From Aplidium turbinatum (Eukaryota; Chordata; Ascidiacea; Aplousobranchia; Polyclinidae), in NCBI GenBank assembly GCA_918807975.1, contig OU964920.1, positions 6,646,501 to 6,710,500 on the forward strand: a DNA stretch of 64,000 nucleotides, written 5' to 3'. Made by a program: the position numbers and the translations under genes. The notes under the pieces are model-generated. The model saw only the letters and a list, made by a program, of their open reading frames with translations, did not search any database and was not told the DNA's origin. How positions within the stretch are numbered: the first letter of the stretch is position 1; each line of letters begins with the position of its first letter. Below, piece after piece: positions 41,901 through 52,585 of this stretch.

Positions 41901-44900
41901 GAGTGAACTGGCAATCCTGAGAAGAACGGAAAGGTCAATGGTGAGAGCAATGTGTGGGGTGAAAACGAGAAGGGAAAAAAGGACTGAAGAATTGTTGGAT
42001 ATGCTAGAGATGAGAGAGACCATAGACCAACTGGCAAGGGCAAATGGAGTAAGATGGTATGGACATGTGATAAGGAGGGAGGAAGGAAGTTTTCTTAGAA
42101 AGGCACTAGATCTAAAGGTGGATGGGAAGAGGAAACGCGGTCGTCCAAGAAGAACGTGGAAACAACAAGTGAAGGATGAGTTTAAAAAAGTCGGACTGAA
42201 GGAGGAAGATGCAAGGGACAGGGTGAAATGGAAAAAAGGGATTAAGACAATTGCTGCGCGGAAACAATCGGCCACCCCCACTAGTGGGGAACAAACCGAC
42301 GATGGATTATGATGATGATGATGATGTATACAGTATACACAACAATGTATCTCTGGTGTATATATACAATTATACATTATACATTGTGAGCTTTACATGA
42401 CAATGTATATGTATGACGACGACAATATTAACGACCTGTTTTAGCCTGATGCTGCGAGTTTGCTGTGGTAATAGTAAATTGTTCTAGGTTTCAGAACACA
42501 GTTCCCTAGTCAAAAAGGTATTACAATTTGTTATTACCACAGCAAACTCGCAGCATCAAGCTTAAACAGGTCTTTAATCTAGGCTATCTACATTGTGAAG
42601 TGGGCTAAGCAACAATCATGCTGCTAAAAGTGAAACTCAATCTATTGCAGACTAGTTAATATTTCTTCTTCACTAATTTAGCTTTCAGAAAAGTGTAGGA
42701 TTGCAGGAGCTGCCATGATGTTATTTTAGATACGCAAAGCCTGTGCACAGTTCTATATTCATTATTTCAATCAACAGTGCATTGCCAGTTGTTAGAAGGG
42801 ACAAAATTTCTACAGCATATCTTCATCTTTTCGAGATACTATTATAGAAACGTTGCTTGTTTAAAAGTTTATATCAGATTACAATTTCTTTTATGTAGCC
42901 TACTTGTTTGAAATTGCTAAGTGCTCTTCAAACACTGTTCCTTTGTAGACGAGTGCTTTGTAATTTTGTTGGTGATTAAGTAAGAAAAAGATAATTTGAA
43001 GAATGATCATGATGTGTTTGACATCAAATGTAAGCTTTTACCAATGATTTCTTTAATTATAAACCCCCATTTATAGAATATTGATTTTTATGAGCAATTC
43101 CAGTGTACAACATTGGTAGAGAGATTGCGTCATGTGGACTGGAACCATATGCTTTGTTGCTTGATTTCCTTGCTGTGTAATCACAATTGGTTGTTGCATA
43201 TTTTTCAGTCTCCCTCTTCATCAACCGCAAAAACAAGACTAAGGCTGCACCAATTAAAAAAGGTATGATTTTAATTTTTAAAGCATTGTTAGACTTGAAA
43301 CTTCACTCATGTGTATATACCGTATAGATTTAAGTTTTTATTGCAAAAATGTCTACCTTACCATTTCGAGTTTTTGTTTTTAACAAAATTTTAGCAATAA
43401 TCTGAATTTCCTGCTAATAAAAGTTTTCATCATTTCTCATAACATTGTGCAGAGAAGTGGATATTCTCTGCTGCTGTTAATGTTTATATGTTGCTTTTAC
43501 CAGGAGGAAAGTCTTGAAGGAATTCAGAGCAAAGAAACCGCCCACGAAAGGTAATATTTTGTGGAATGTTTAATGACATAAAAAATAATTTAATCAGCTT
43601 TGCATTCATTCTATTTTTTTTTTCAATATTGATACAGAGAGGTAATTGTGATTTGTCAAAAAAGTGTTAAACTCGCTATATTCATCATACATTAGTTAAG
43701 GTCAGGGTTTCGTAAACTTTTGTCATCATGAACTCCTGTAACAATTTGTTATGATCTTTTACTAACATCTTGATTGCACCATAACCTAAGTCTAACCTAC
43801 AGTTTTATACAATGCAATAAATGCATTGACAATTTCATTTATTCTGCCTTTTCGCTTATATATGGCGCTATTGAAACAAATAAATTGACTTGACATGTTT
43901 GTTTGTGCAAACCTGTTGGTTTGTTGGTTGTGGTCAAATTTTTATGCAGTGGATAAACAATAACATGTTTAAGGACCCCTTGGTCCCCTGGTGTACGTTA
44001 TTGAAATGAATTTATGACGGCACTGCAACTAAGTTTGAGTTATTTTAGATAACTTAAATCTTTTTTGATGTACTGTAACTTACAACTACAAGCAATTTTA
44101 TGTCCATGTACCATTTTCCAGACAGCAAATCAGTCGCTTTTTTACACTGATTTAACGTCTGCAGACGTGGAAAAAACGGCTGAAGACGTCAATTGAAAAA
44201 ACGACTGGTTTGCTGTCTGGGTTATGTATGCTAAGACAAGACTCGTGGAAATCATAAGATTGAAAAACTTTATTGTTTGTAAAATATGCTGCTTCAACGG
44301 CTTTAATTTAATAATTAAAATTGTTTCCATGATTTGTTGTGCAATTTTGTGTCATTTTTCTTTAAAGATTTTATATATTTTTGGCACAGGGAAGTTCAGG
44401 CCACGATTCAGATTTCTTCCAACTGTGGAGATTTATCACTGGTACGTACGTCATCGAATCATGCAAATGCACGCGCTAACCGGATAATAACTCTGTTTCT
44501 TAATCGACAGCATGCTGTCGGAATTTTTCGCAGTGAAACTGTCATTAGTTTTAACGATTTTTTTCTTGTCACTCGCGTTTGTGAATTACTTTCAATTAAA
44601 AGACTGAAATTGTCCGAATTGCAGGGCGATAGACGTAGCAGCTTGGATAGTTGCTTATCGTCGCCAAGAAGCACTTCCTCTTCGACTAGCTTTCCACCTC
44701 TTAAGCACTTTCCTACTCCACCTAGTGCCTTTACAGGTAAGCATTTTATAAAGGACTGAACTTTTTTTTATGTAATTTTATTTTAAACTAGCATAATAGG
44801 ATCAGCCAACACGATCAGTAATACAAAACTTTTGTGTTTTGCCATTAACAACACGTACATTTTGCTAGAAAGTTGTGGCACTGTTTGAGTAGGTGCAACA

Positions 44901-47900
44901 GTATGGTGTTGGGCACTGTTTTTATTGTATTCATAGTTGTTTAGCTTACGTGGTATCTATGTGGTTTTGTTTAATTAAGGGGCAAGATGCACTGAATGTG
45001 TGATGAAATTGGTACCGATGTTTCAAATACAGTTTTTTAATAAAAAAATTAAATTGCTTTCAGCTCCAGCCTAACCAATCAAGGTTCTAATTTTTTTAGG
45101 CGGAAAATCTTCCCATAGTCGTGCCATTGATTTTAGTGCTCCTGCTTGTTCAGGAGGAACCCTCAGTCCAACGTCCCAACCTCCTCACCCATCTCCACAT
45201 CTTCCCACATCTGGTGGCATCCCATCTCCTCTAACCTTCTCTCCATCCCCTTGTCTCCTCACCTTATCTCCATTGCCCCCATCTCCAACCAGAGGAATTT
45301 GTGGACCAGGCAAGCAGTGTTTTTCCCCTTCGATGCAAGTCCCTGTATCTTTAGCAAGAGCTACCAGTCGTAGCCCCTCTCCGAGCCCCACGCGACGAAC
45401 GTTTGTCACGTAAGTTTAATTTTTTCCCACTTTGCTCGCATTGTTTTCTTCAAATGTTGAAGTTAGTCTTCAAGTGCTAATGTGTTTTCTTTAGCTAATT
45501 CAGTTCTCGATGCAGTTTCATCACTCTTTTTTGCAGTGTTGACCGTTCCAAGTTGTTTACGCCAGCATTGAATTTGTTGACAGTTGTGCTTTTTCTCATT
45601 TCTTTGAAATTTCATTTACATATTGCATGTTGGCAGGCGAAGACGCAGTCAGAGCCCGTGCATAATGCGGCCTAGCGCTCTTGGACCAATCAAAAGAAAA
45701 TGTAAGTCTCTACCATAGTTCAATGAATTGCAATGACTGTGCAACTAAACTTATGCCGCAAACTAACAAACACAAAGTCCTTTACTACGATGCTGTTGTT
45801 GCACGCCTTGATTTTTAGGTTTTATAATATTGAAAGTATTTGGTATTGATAATAATATTTGCTATTCGAACTATTACATCGAACCAATTTTTTCTGTTTC
45901 TTTATTAAATTTTTCATAATTGTTTTCATTCGTTTTGGCCTGGCATCAATAAAATCAAATCCTCCATGTTCTTTTGTGTGCAGATGATTCTGATAGCGAA
46001 GGAAGTTGCTCTCCAAAGCGGATTTTCCTCAACAATCCGTCCCATGTTGCCCTGTCCGGGGGGTCCGGTGATGCACACATGGCATTGTCCAACATCACCC
46101 CTGCCCGAAGCCTAATCCACCGTTCCCACAGGTGAGCCCCAAACATGGCATGGTAAACTTGAATTTGATTGCATTTAAAGTCTGTTTTTTAACTGCGATT
46201 TCTTCTCTGCAGTGTTGGATCATGGTAATATATTCACTTGCTGAAAAAAAATGATGTGTGATTATTTTGTACGTACAGTAGTGATATTACTAATCGTTGA
46301 TTGTAATTTTTAATGACACCCGTTTGTATCACTTATGAAGTTTCTCTAAACCAAAATGAAAAACTTGCTATTATCAGCATATTAAGCTTCTGCAGTTAGA
46401 CGGCGAAATTATTTTTCTACGGTAAAAAGAGTTGTTGAGAATTACTTTGAAAATGTTACAACTAGTTTGGTAGTATCGAGCAGCCCGAAACAATCAGAGT
46501 TACTGCACAGCTGGCCATCACTCATTTCTAGCAGAATACTTCAAGCTGAAAAGTGACTGCACATTTTCGTGATGTCATCCATTCACACGTACTGAGATGC
46601 TTTGACTGCTCAAGCATACAAAATGCATGACATTGATTGTATGTCTGCAGACGTTGAATTAATGTAAAATGTTGTTTTGTTAATGCGTCTCAGTCAACAT
46701 TCCTTTCATCACGTACGTGTCCGTGTGATGCTAGCCTTTATAATTTATGTATTGAATTAACTTCTCACCATTGCCCACCTTTCGAAAGAAACCAATTTTA
46801 CATTGTTGTGCCATCGCTAGACGTTGAAATGATGTGAAAACAAAAATAGCTGCACTGGAAAATCTGTGACAACAACTTCCTAGTCAGCAACAGAAGCCCT
46901 TCCAGCAGTCAGTTTTATTTTTACATCGTTTCAACGTCCACCGGTGCTTCTTCTTCTGCCAGTGAGTGGATTGCCAGTGAGTGGTGGTTTAATTTTAACA
47001 TTTCTTCGAGAAGATTGAGAACATGTAACCTGAAATTAAACCAATTTTGCTTGTTCAAAAATGTGTTACGTTTGTCTGATGTAAATATCATGTCGAAGAT
47101 GGTGTTCGAGTGATTTTCATTTGTTTAAACGTTGGTAGCGTCACTACGGCTTGTTATAGATTAGCAGTAGGCTTATTTCCACAACAAGAAGGCACCACCA
47201 CTCTTTCTAATAAATTGCCTGGTGAACAGGATAATCCAGCTATTAATTTGACTTGTGGTAGTGCAATAGAAAAAAAGTCTTCAAACCCACATCGACTCAG
47301 TGCTTCACAAATCTCTCTGAGCAATGATTTGAAGCTTACTGCGTGACTTACATCGACTGAGTCGTTCAAAACTGTAAACTGCTCACGCCGTTCAATTTCC
47401 TTGCAAGGGTTTGAGTCACACACCGTTAAGCCATGCATGGTATTTTCCATTCGCAGTTTATCTTCAAGTTCGGTGGACAGCAGTGATCTGTACGTTTCAC
47501 CCAGTCCTCCTCATCAAGGCCCTACTTTTGTCACTCATCATCATGGCAACCACGCTGTGACTGGGTTGCTGCACCCCCTGCATCACTCATCCAGTCCTAT
47601 GCACCCCGGTGGAGTCGCAGTGCCGCAAATAACGGTAGGACGGTGAAGTTTTGATTTCTCACTACATTATTGTTAGATTTTGCCATCTCAGTCCGATAAT
47701 AATAATAATAAGATGGTCAGTTTGTTCTGTCAAACGCATCAAATTATTTTAACGTTGTAACTTTAAATCGGACCTTGTTGTTGACTAAAGGGTATGACCT
47801 TGTGTGTTTGGCAGTTGACGAGTAAATGCCATGTTTCATCTCTGGCAAACCAATGTAAGGACATCATGACATTTTAATACATGATCCTCTGGTTTGACAG

Positions 47901-48245
47901 GAAATGTTTGAAGTACAGCGACTTTCTTGTTGTCAATATGTAGAATCGACGTAGCAAACGCAATACGCATTTGACGCTGTTAGCTTAATCTATAAAATAT
48001 CAGCAAACAAACTTCCTTTTTTAACATCAATTCAACTTTTACACGTTATTATAATGCAAAAAAATTAATTTTTTTAAGTAGGCGAGCATCCCATTTGATC
48101 TTGACTTTCGCTTTTTCAGCTTGACCATCCCAATCGATCGTTGTCGCCTGCTAGTTCGACTTGTTCTTCGTCCTCTTTGGAGGGTTTGCGTGACCTTCCA
48201 CCTTTGAACTCAACGCGACAAACCTTAGCTGAGAAGAAATCCTAG
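35964..48245 (+). CDS. PABIR: PABIR/FAM122-family PP2A regulator
   Basis: Vertebrate PABIR1/FAM122A binds and inhibits PP2A-B55 and acts around mitosis and the CHK1 checkpoint. Eleven exons join in frame (1755 bases, 584 residues): 35964-36538, 38517-38604, 43209-43262, 43504-43550, 44390-44441, 44625-44736, 45100-45409, 45637-45701, 45984-46131, 47457-47634, 48120-48245. Family landmarks in order are LKRCNSAPIL (the RRSNSAP site), RLHQLKKEES (B55-binding motif), HEREVQATIQIS (inhibitory helix), SPTRGICGPGKQCFSPSMQV, RTFVTRRRSQSPCIMRPSAL and GPIKRK. Start chosen at the ATG of MSGEVMEAE; an in-frame ATG 30 bases upstream is possible. The N-terminal ~170 residues and Ser/Pro/His-rich C-terminus are longer than in the human proteins. 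Introns house a LINE and a hAT element. No clear poly(A) signal follows closely. Confidence 0.9.
36654..36824 (+). repeat. tRNA-derived SINE (second family) in PABIR intron 1
   Basis: GGGATGGTCCAACTGATAAG resembles an A box and GTGGTTCAACTCCCGCC a B box. A body with CACTCACCTCTACTTAGGG follows. The body appears cut by the hAT element at 36825 and may continue after 38290. It differs from the six-copy SINE family. Confidence 0.5.
36825..38282. mobile_element. hAT transposon relic with a transposase C-terminal fragment
   Basis: Starts CATAGGCGCCGACTTT and ends AAGTCGGCGCCAGTG, with GGGGTGGC-type mirrored stretches inside. The 8-base duplication CTCCCTAG is perfect (36817-36824, 38283-38290). 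On the minus strand, 37253-37050 encodes LLAKLRSTMTQQGLNHVIIL and a following INSWIDRASLRKKTFA, matching the conserved C-terminus of hAT transposases (the LRSTM..ERLN motif). An upstream minus frame (37730-37281, 149 codons) may be further transposase. The protein is split between frames and lacks the N-terminal half. It lies in PABIR intron 1. Confidence 0.8.
39168..40238 (+). CDS. LINE endonuclease domain (first half of the polyprotein)
   Basis: It nicks target DNA for target-primed reverse transcription. Catalytic motifs of the apurinic-endonuclease fold are all present: RIGCWNVGS (about residue 41), CGLEEVRW (69), YAPQSGRD (144), GDFNGHVG (177), ESEIDFI (241) and QHRLVVGDL (268). The frame ends at a TGA at 40236-40238, but homology already passes to the next frame around 40185. 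That is consistent with one frame shift at a TATATA run (about 40181-40187), not with two separate proteins. Confidence 0.85.
   Translation: MQQKLKMAPSPQQPLDGQGVRRISGFRKNKKTLKKDYGVRIGCWNVGSLCGKGTEICKELRKRRVDICGLEEVRWRGQSARFFGANGRRYKLWWSGNNTGIGGVGFLVKEELCEKVIEVRRWSDRVMTMVLAFEEEVVRLICAYAPQSGRDYIEKESFYVLAEEWDLRSSKELVFGLGDFNGHVGKQANGFEGIHGGYGFGERNMEGRMLLEFCDERKLCIANTWFKKKEKRKVTYSSGGHESEIDFIVVEQEQRKYLKNVKVIPWELQHRLVVGDLNMKKVKKIVKKEQVFVRNVWKLEEKETRIKYVKRAKELVNMSAQDMWASFQKGVLAACDEVYMWEKESEEGSWRHMVVG
40171..42312 (+). CDS. LINE reverse transcriptase with a PHD/RING-like zinc finger and C-terminal domain
   Basis: It copies the element's RNA into DNA. Motifs are RGDTWWWDEEV near the start, FVDLEKAFDRVPR (motif A, about residue 290), GVHQGSVLSPLIF (motif B, about 352) and YADDLVL (catalytic motif C, about 387). 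After the RT comes a Cys/His finger (CGICGKRVM, CKECGKWVHARC, CFVCGKC; about 458-502). Then follow DFCYLGDWI, the LYGSETW motif and the basic KRKRGRPRRTWK tail typical of this LINE group. The frame is open for 713 codons with no internal stop. Minus-strand frames opposite it are shadows. Confidence 0.88.
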   Translation: MMKYICGKKKVRRDRGDTWWWDEEVKHAISQKRDAYKQWRKNGSEENKKKYKSMKKKAKRVVARAMKNGAEEELNKMGESQNKVFRLIKQMKKDGKDIVGGRCIRSGDGKLHFSPESRGEVWKEHMENVMNKENVWDHMTEVDLVEGPVGKVTRDEVVEAMGQMKLHKAAGPSEVSVEMIKASGELGIEVMLQLSQRVLDGEGMPEEWKHSIVVPLFKRKGDVRSCSAYRGVKLLEHGMKIVERILEKRLRTLVKLNDMQFGFMPGKGTVDALFILRRMQEEYREKQRKLYMCFVDLEKAFDRVPRKVMEWAMRKRGIPEVLVRAVMSMYEDARTKVRVGSNYSNEFSVKVGVHQGSVLSPLIFAIVVDVVTEGVREGLLSEILYADDLVLTSNSMEGMERKFEKWKEAFETKGMKVNLEKTKVMVSGAEGTVVESKVDPCGICGKRVMRNSMQCKECGKWVHARCANVKRAATRLAKCFVCGKCSKGRNEVEGHNDEFCHGIETVTDFCYLGDWINGSGGSKAAVTTRARLGWAKFRECGEMLYGRKFSLRMKGKVYRNCVRPAMLYGSETWVLRESELAILRRTERSMVRAMCGVKTRREKRTEELLDMLEMRETIDQLARANGVRWYGHVIRREEGSFLRKALDLKVDGKRKRGRPRRTWKQQVKDEFKKVGLKEEDARDRVKWKKGIKTIAARKQSATPTSGEQTDDGL
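42432..42572. mobile_element. Small foldback element flanked by TTAA
   Basis: About 50 bases at each end are inverted repeats (GACCTGTTTTAGCCTGATGC left, mirrored right), around a ~35-base centre. TTAA occurs beside both ends, which suggests a TTAA-targeting family such as piggyBac or Kolobok; a one-base mismatch at the very tip leaves this open. Confidence 0.6.
43703..43997. mobile_element. Decayed hAT relic in a PABIR intron
   Basis: Starts CAGGGTTTCGTAAACTTTTG and contains ACCCCTTGGTCCCCTGG near its right side, the layout of hAT MITEs; the mirrored right terminus is missing. A retroposon-like tail (AAACAAATAAATTGACTTGA) lies inside, near 43876. Confidence 0.35.
44118..44221. repeat. Palindromic mini-element, complete copy
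   Basis: Begins CCAGACAGCAAATCAGTCG, has the centre ATTTAACGTCTGCAGACGT, and ends CGACTGGTTTGCTGTCTGGG. It carries an extra ~15-base piece on the right of the centre. Located in the PABIR intron just before exon 44390-44441. Confidence 0.8.
46630..46985. repeat. Palindromic mini-element remnants in a PABIR intron
   Basis: At 46630-46695 TTGATTGTATGTCTGCAGAC runs into GTTGAATTAATGTAAAATG. Near 46795-46850 and 46900-46985 there are weaker half copies (ACATTGTTG.. CTAGACGTTGAAATGATG; TTTTTACATCGTTTCAACGT). Confidence 0.5.
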
Positions 48246-50145
48246 TCCAGATTGAGGTAAATGAATTTGTAAAAAGTTTTCAGTTTTTATATTGTATTTT
48301 TGATTTGAAGCTGAGTGTCTATCATTTTGAAATAATGGCAAACAGCTTCTTTTTACTGCGTATGCAGCTCAATGGTGTATGTCGTCTTCCCTGTATGTAC
48401 CACCTTATCTATGGTACCACGCTCTCAATCAGATTGAGATTTGCTTGTAACTTGCTGTGGAAAGTTCTTATTCGCCTCTTAGTAAATTAAAATGCCTGAT
48501 TTTTGATGTTCTTATTTAGCGACTTTGGCATTGTACTTTTTTTTAATGCACACAGTTTAAAAGTTTGCAGACGCTTTTAAAAGTACAGCAAATGACACTG
48601 CATGTGAAAAATAATCTTTAGCAGTGTTCACAATCTGAATACGTTTTTGCTGAACAAGACAAAGCACCAACAGTCCCCAGTTGCGGTTCGAAGACAGTAG
48701 CCTTTTCTGCCTTCATTCTTCCCATTTTTTTCTCATTTTGTGAGCATTAAAAAACGTTGAATTGCCGTTGCATGTGTCACCTGAGATGTCAATTTGTATA
48801 AGCCATGTAGTACACAATTGCGTTTGAAGGAGCGAAACATTGGAACGATCGTTTGTTAAATGCTCGAGGCTTGATAGAACTCAAAGAAGTTTAATCGACG
48901 AAATATAATCACTACAGTAAATACCAAAGGTGGACAATAGTCAAAGTACCAAGTTACAGGTCTTTTGTAATCAGTTTCCACGCGAAGAATATGTTTTACC
49001 TCATAGACATTTTGGACAAAATTGCGTTAAATCGACGAATAACAAGTTCATTGCTTAATTTATTAATTAATGAATGACCCTACATTGATGGCCAGTCCGT
49101 GAAAACATCTTTTATCTTCAGCTAGTCCATACTGCTAAAAGGTTTCCCACCCCTGGCTATGCACAGTCCTAAACACTGCTTGCATTGTCTGATGTCTGTT
49201 TTAAAGTCTGTTCAAACATTAACAGATACTTGTTGGTCAAAGACAACCAGTTATCCCATAAACGGTTTCTTTTTACCATCAAGCAACGCTTGGAGAGGTT
49301 GAAATGACCCAAAACTTATGGTCTTCGTTGCTGCTGTTTGACTGAGCAAACGCGTTCTTCCGTTACAAACCGTTCATCTTTTTAGAACTCGTCTAATCAA
49401 CTCGGGTTTAAAACGGTACCTTGGGTCTTACTGTTTATTTTGCTCGCAACATATGGCTGAGAAGAACGCAAAATGATGTTGTTTTTGCATACTAAATTTC
49501 TTAAGCCGGTTAAAAACTCAGCCCGTAATAACGATATAAGACGGTAACTTCTTCTGGCGCTGTCTAGAAATAGAGTTTACATGAATTTTAAAAATGACAG
49601 ATTTTTCTATCTAAGGTGAAACTTTGGTATTTCGTGTGTTAACGCAATCCATTGATTTCGTTATTAGTGCAAAAGAACAGGAACATTTTTGTTGGCTTGA
49701 TAATGTGTTTGTGTACGCTTGTTGTGGTGCACATAACCGCAACATAGCGATTTGCGTGGTTATCTGCGCATTTTCTCTTTGTGGCGCGGATTTGATTAGA
49801 AAGTTAGATTGTGGTTTTCTCGGTCAGTTGATTAAATTTTGTTCATCAACCGCCTGCTGTCTGCAAGCATTTTATTAATTTATGAATGGATTCAATGCCA
49901 GTTCTCGCTTTCGGTTCTAGTACTCGTAGGTCTGAGCTCGACTGGAGGTCGGGTCAAATATAGAAATTCTTAAATCTTCTGTAGTTTTAGAGTGTTGCAT
50001 GCTTATTGCTTAATTCAAGTTCTATGAAACCGTCTGGTTTGATTGTTTCACTTCACTTTATATTAATCCGTCCGGAATTCAAAAGGATGAAATGAGATTA
50101 AAACCTTGTGATGCTTTCAAGATGCTAGAACAGCTTGTTTCTGTG
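48246..50145. other. Downstream of the PABIR coding region
   Basis: Probably includes the 3' UTR. A possible splice donor (GAG|GTAAAT) lies at about 48258, so the UTR may be spliced. I see no poly(A) signal that can be assigned and no gene. An A-run of about 22 lies at 50146-50168. Confidence 0.35.
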
Positions 50146-50558
50146 TAAAAAAAAAAAAAAAAAAAAAACGGGAAAAAGCTTTTTTTGCTTCTCGAAGCAT
50201 TCACCCGTGGTTCAACGACTTCGCCAACTTACTTCCCACACTAAAAACATTGTATCAACGTGCGTAGGCGTTTTTTTGTCAATTTTGCTGTCTGGGTTGA
50301 TGTATGGTGATGACAGCACCACCATAAGTTTTCATTTTTCCTGTGCTGCGACGCCGAGCGCATTTTGTTTAATACTAATTTTACGTAGATTCGACGTTGG
50401 TTGACGTTGATGAAAGTCGCAAGCTGAGCAACTTTAGAGAGAAATCTAATTTAAAAAACATGAAATGGTGTACCAGCAAACATCTATTGCATTGGCCCAT
50501 GATACAAGAGAAGGCTCCGCAAAGCAAATTTAATGCGAACCAACTGATGTACCTAGCT

Positions 50559-51293
50559 AACGAAATTTTTTCTTTTCACATTGATACAATATCTACAGAT
50601 GTTGAATCAATATGACCAATTTTGTTTGCCTCACACGGGTGTTGACTTATTCCAAGCTGCTTGTCCTTGGTCTAAACTTATTGCAGAACTTTAATTGATT
50701 TGATCTTGATTTGTGTGTGTGTAGCCGTAGGTGTGTTGGTACTTTAAAACGAACAAAACAATGCGCTGTTGATGGGCCCACCATTAATTTAACGACACTT
50801 TTCTCATAGTTTCCACCAGTCTAATAATGTCCCTTCGACAATTTCACTGAATTTTCGGCGTAAAGGACATGTCGATTTGAATAGAACCCAGCTACCTGAC
50901 GTAAAACCAGACTGGCTAAGAAAACAAAGGACATATTGACATGCAAAATTTATGACTGTGTCTGGTTTTATTACACAGTCAGGCTGACTTCTAATGCTAA
51001 TCAGGCAAACGCATAAAAGCGTATCTGACCTATTTTCTACCAGGTTTAATCAAATTACCAATCTGTGGTAAAAGAAAGAAAAAACTTTATTGCAATGAAT
51101 TGATTAATTATATACAGCAGGACATCACGGCTTGAGCAATCTTGGCGGACTAATCTTTGTTTTCTAAAATCCGAAACACACTTAATTGTTGACTGCCATT
51201 GTTACTCAACCGGCGAATGAATCTCTTTTTACATTGATTCAACATTGGCAGACGTCAAATCAATGAAGTAAAAAACAATAATGTGCCAGCTGG
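50559..51293. repeat. Palindromic mini-element copies (50559-50640, 51210-51293)
   Basis: The first has ACATTGATACAATATCTACA and GATGTTGAATCAATATGACC. The second has TTTTTACATTGATTCAACAT, GGCAGACGTCAAATCAATG and GTAAAAAAC. Each is an imperfect mirror around its centre. Confidence 0.65.
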
Positions 51294-51659
51294 AGAAATA
51301 TTTTCAACCAGCGATTGTATTTCAAGGCAAGTGTTTTATGGGAAGGTATACTTGAAAGCATGGGTGTTATTTTGCCCGAAAGTGAGTAAGTGTACTCCCC
51401 CCAATAAAAGGAAAACCGTCTCTACTTGCCACAGCTGGGGAACTTGTGTTCACCAGTTGTTTGATGTTGTTTTGAGGTCATCGTAAATACAAAGAACAAA
51501 GACAACGAAATTAACTTGATAGTCTTTTGTGCTTCCGTAGTATGCAACGTATTTCATGGCTGGCAAACAAAACAAATAAAGAAATTTTACGCCAACTGAA
51601 CCAAACGAGAACTCTGTTAAAAAGTATGAAAACCAGACAATATAAATTTCTCGGTCAAG

Positions 51660-52077
51660 CATGGCCACCTGGAGATGCGGGCTGATTTGTCACATTTTGC
51701 AGATTTTGATTACAGCTACTGCTAGTGCTTGACTGACATTTTTTGAGATGTTTTTACTTTTTGCGGTTTCCTAATGACAAAAAACTTTTTTGTTGCCTTG
51801 GGGAAGCAGCAGCAAATGAGAAAAAGTAAGTTGAAAAACGCAAAATCAGACTGTTATTGAAAATTAACAGTCTGACTAAAATTTACAGAAATCAAATTTT
51901 CTTTGATTTTCAACATGTGAGGATGTTAAAACCTATTGTGTCATCTGGGGAAAAGAACAAAGAAAGCGTAAAAATCTAATTTTTAGAAAAATTTATTTAA
52001 ACGTTCGCCCAAAGTTAGAAAAACCTGGAAATTTCTGCAAAATGTGACAAATCAGGCCATATCTTTAGGTGGCCATG
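51660..52077. mobile_element. TIR element with ATGGCCACC termini
   Basis: Ends of about 45 bases are mirrored: CATGGCCACCTGGAGATG then CTGATTTGTCACATTTTGCA on the left, with the complement on the right. GGTCAAG flanks both sides (51653-51659, 52078-52084), a seven-base duplication or a damaged eight-base one. A second small mirror (CAGACTGTTATTG / TTAACAGTCTG) lies inside. Non-coding. Confidence 0.7.
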
Positions 52078-52585
52078 GGTCAAGTAATAAGAAAGCAAAA
52101 ACTGGAGCACCTCTCTTTAACTTGTAAATTTTTTGGAAAGCGGGCATCTGGCAGATAAAGACAAACTCATCTGAAACAATTTAACGACAAGACAGAAACA
52201 ATCATCCATGCAGCATATAACGTCACTGGATCTAGCATAATTAAAAATAACGGGTTAAACTATACCCTGGTCTTAAACAATATAAGTGCCTATCGTGCAA
52301 TTACTTTGTTTTTGGCCTTGCTTTTATATACCCAGTGTGCCAAACCTGAGCTAGTTGCGACAGTGCCAGGTTGTGAACTTCAATGTTACGTTAAAACGAC
52401 AGAAAATGGTGATGCATGCAAGAAAATTGTACGTAAATGTGTGTTTAAGCTATGTCTGTATGTGTATAGTGTATTTGCAACGTAAAACTTACACAAGCGT
52501 ATTCGCTCTAAAGCCTGTTAAGAAAGTTATATCATCATTTTCAACCTGTGGTAGGCTGGTAGCCCACTGCGGACCGAAGGCTTTT

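Larger units (their letters stand above)
38900..42325 (+). mobile_element. Nearly full-length RTE-type LINE in PABIR intron 2
   Basis: A leader (with GTCAGGAAGGGCATCCGGCT) is followed by an endonuclease frame, a reverse-transcriptase frame and a 3' end in a (GAT)n run at 42309-42325, as RTE-like elements have. Sense orientation matches the host gene. The only coding defect I see is a frame change between the two frames near 40185. Target duplication not identified. The RTE assignment rests on resemblance to the craniofacial-development-protein-2-like family; another APE-type LINE clade is possible. Confidence 0.82.

Noticed and set aside
41196-42377. Long minus-strand frames opposite the LINE (up to 225 codons)
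   Set aside because: They lie opposite the intact reverse-transcriptase frame and arise from its purine-rich codon use.
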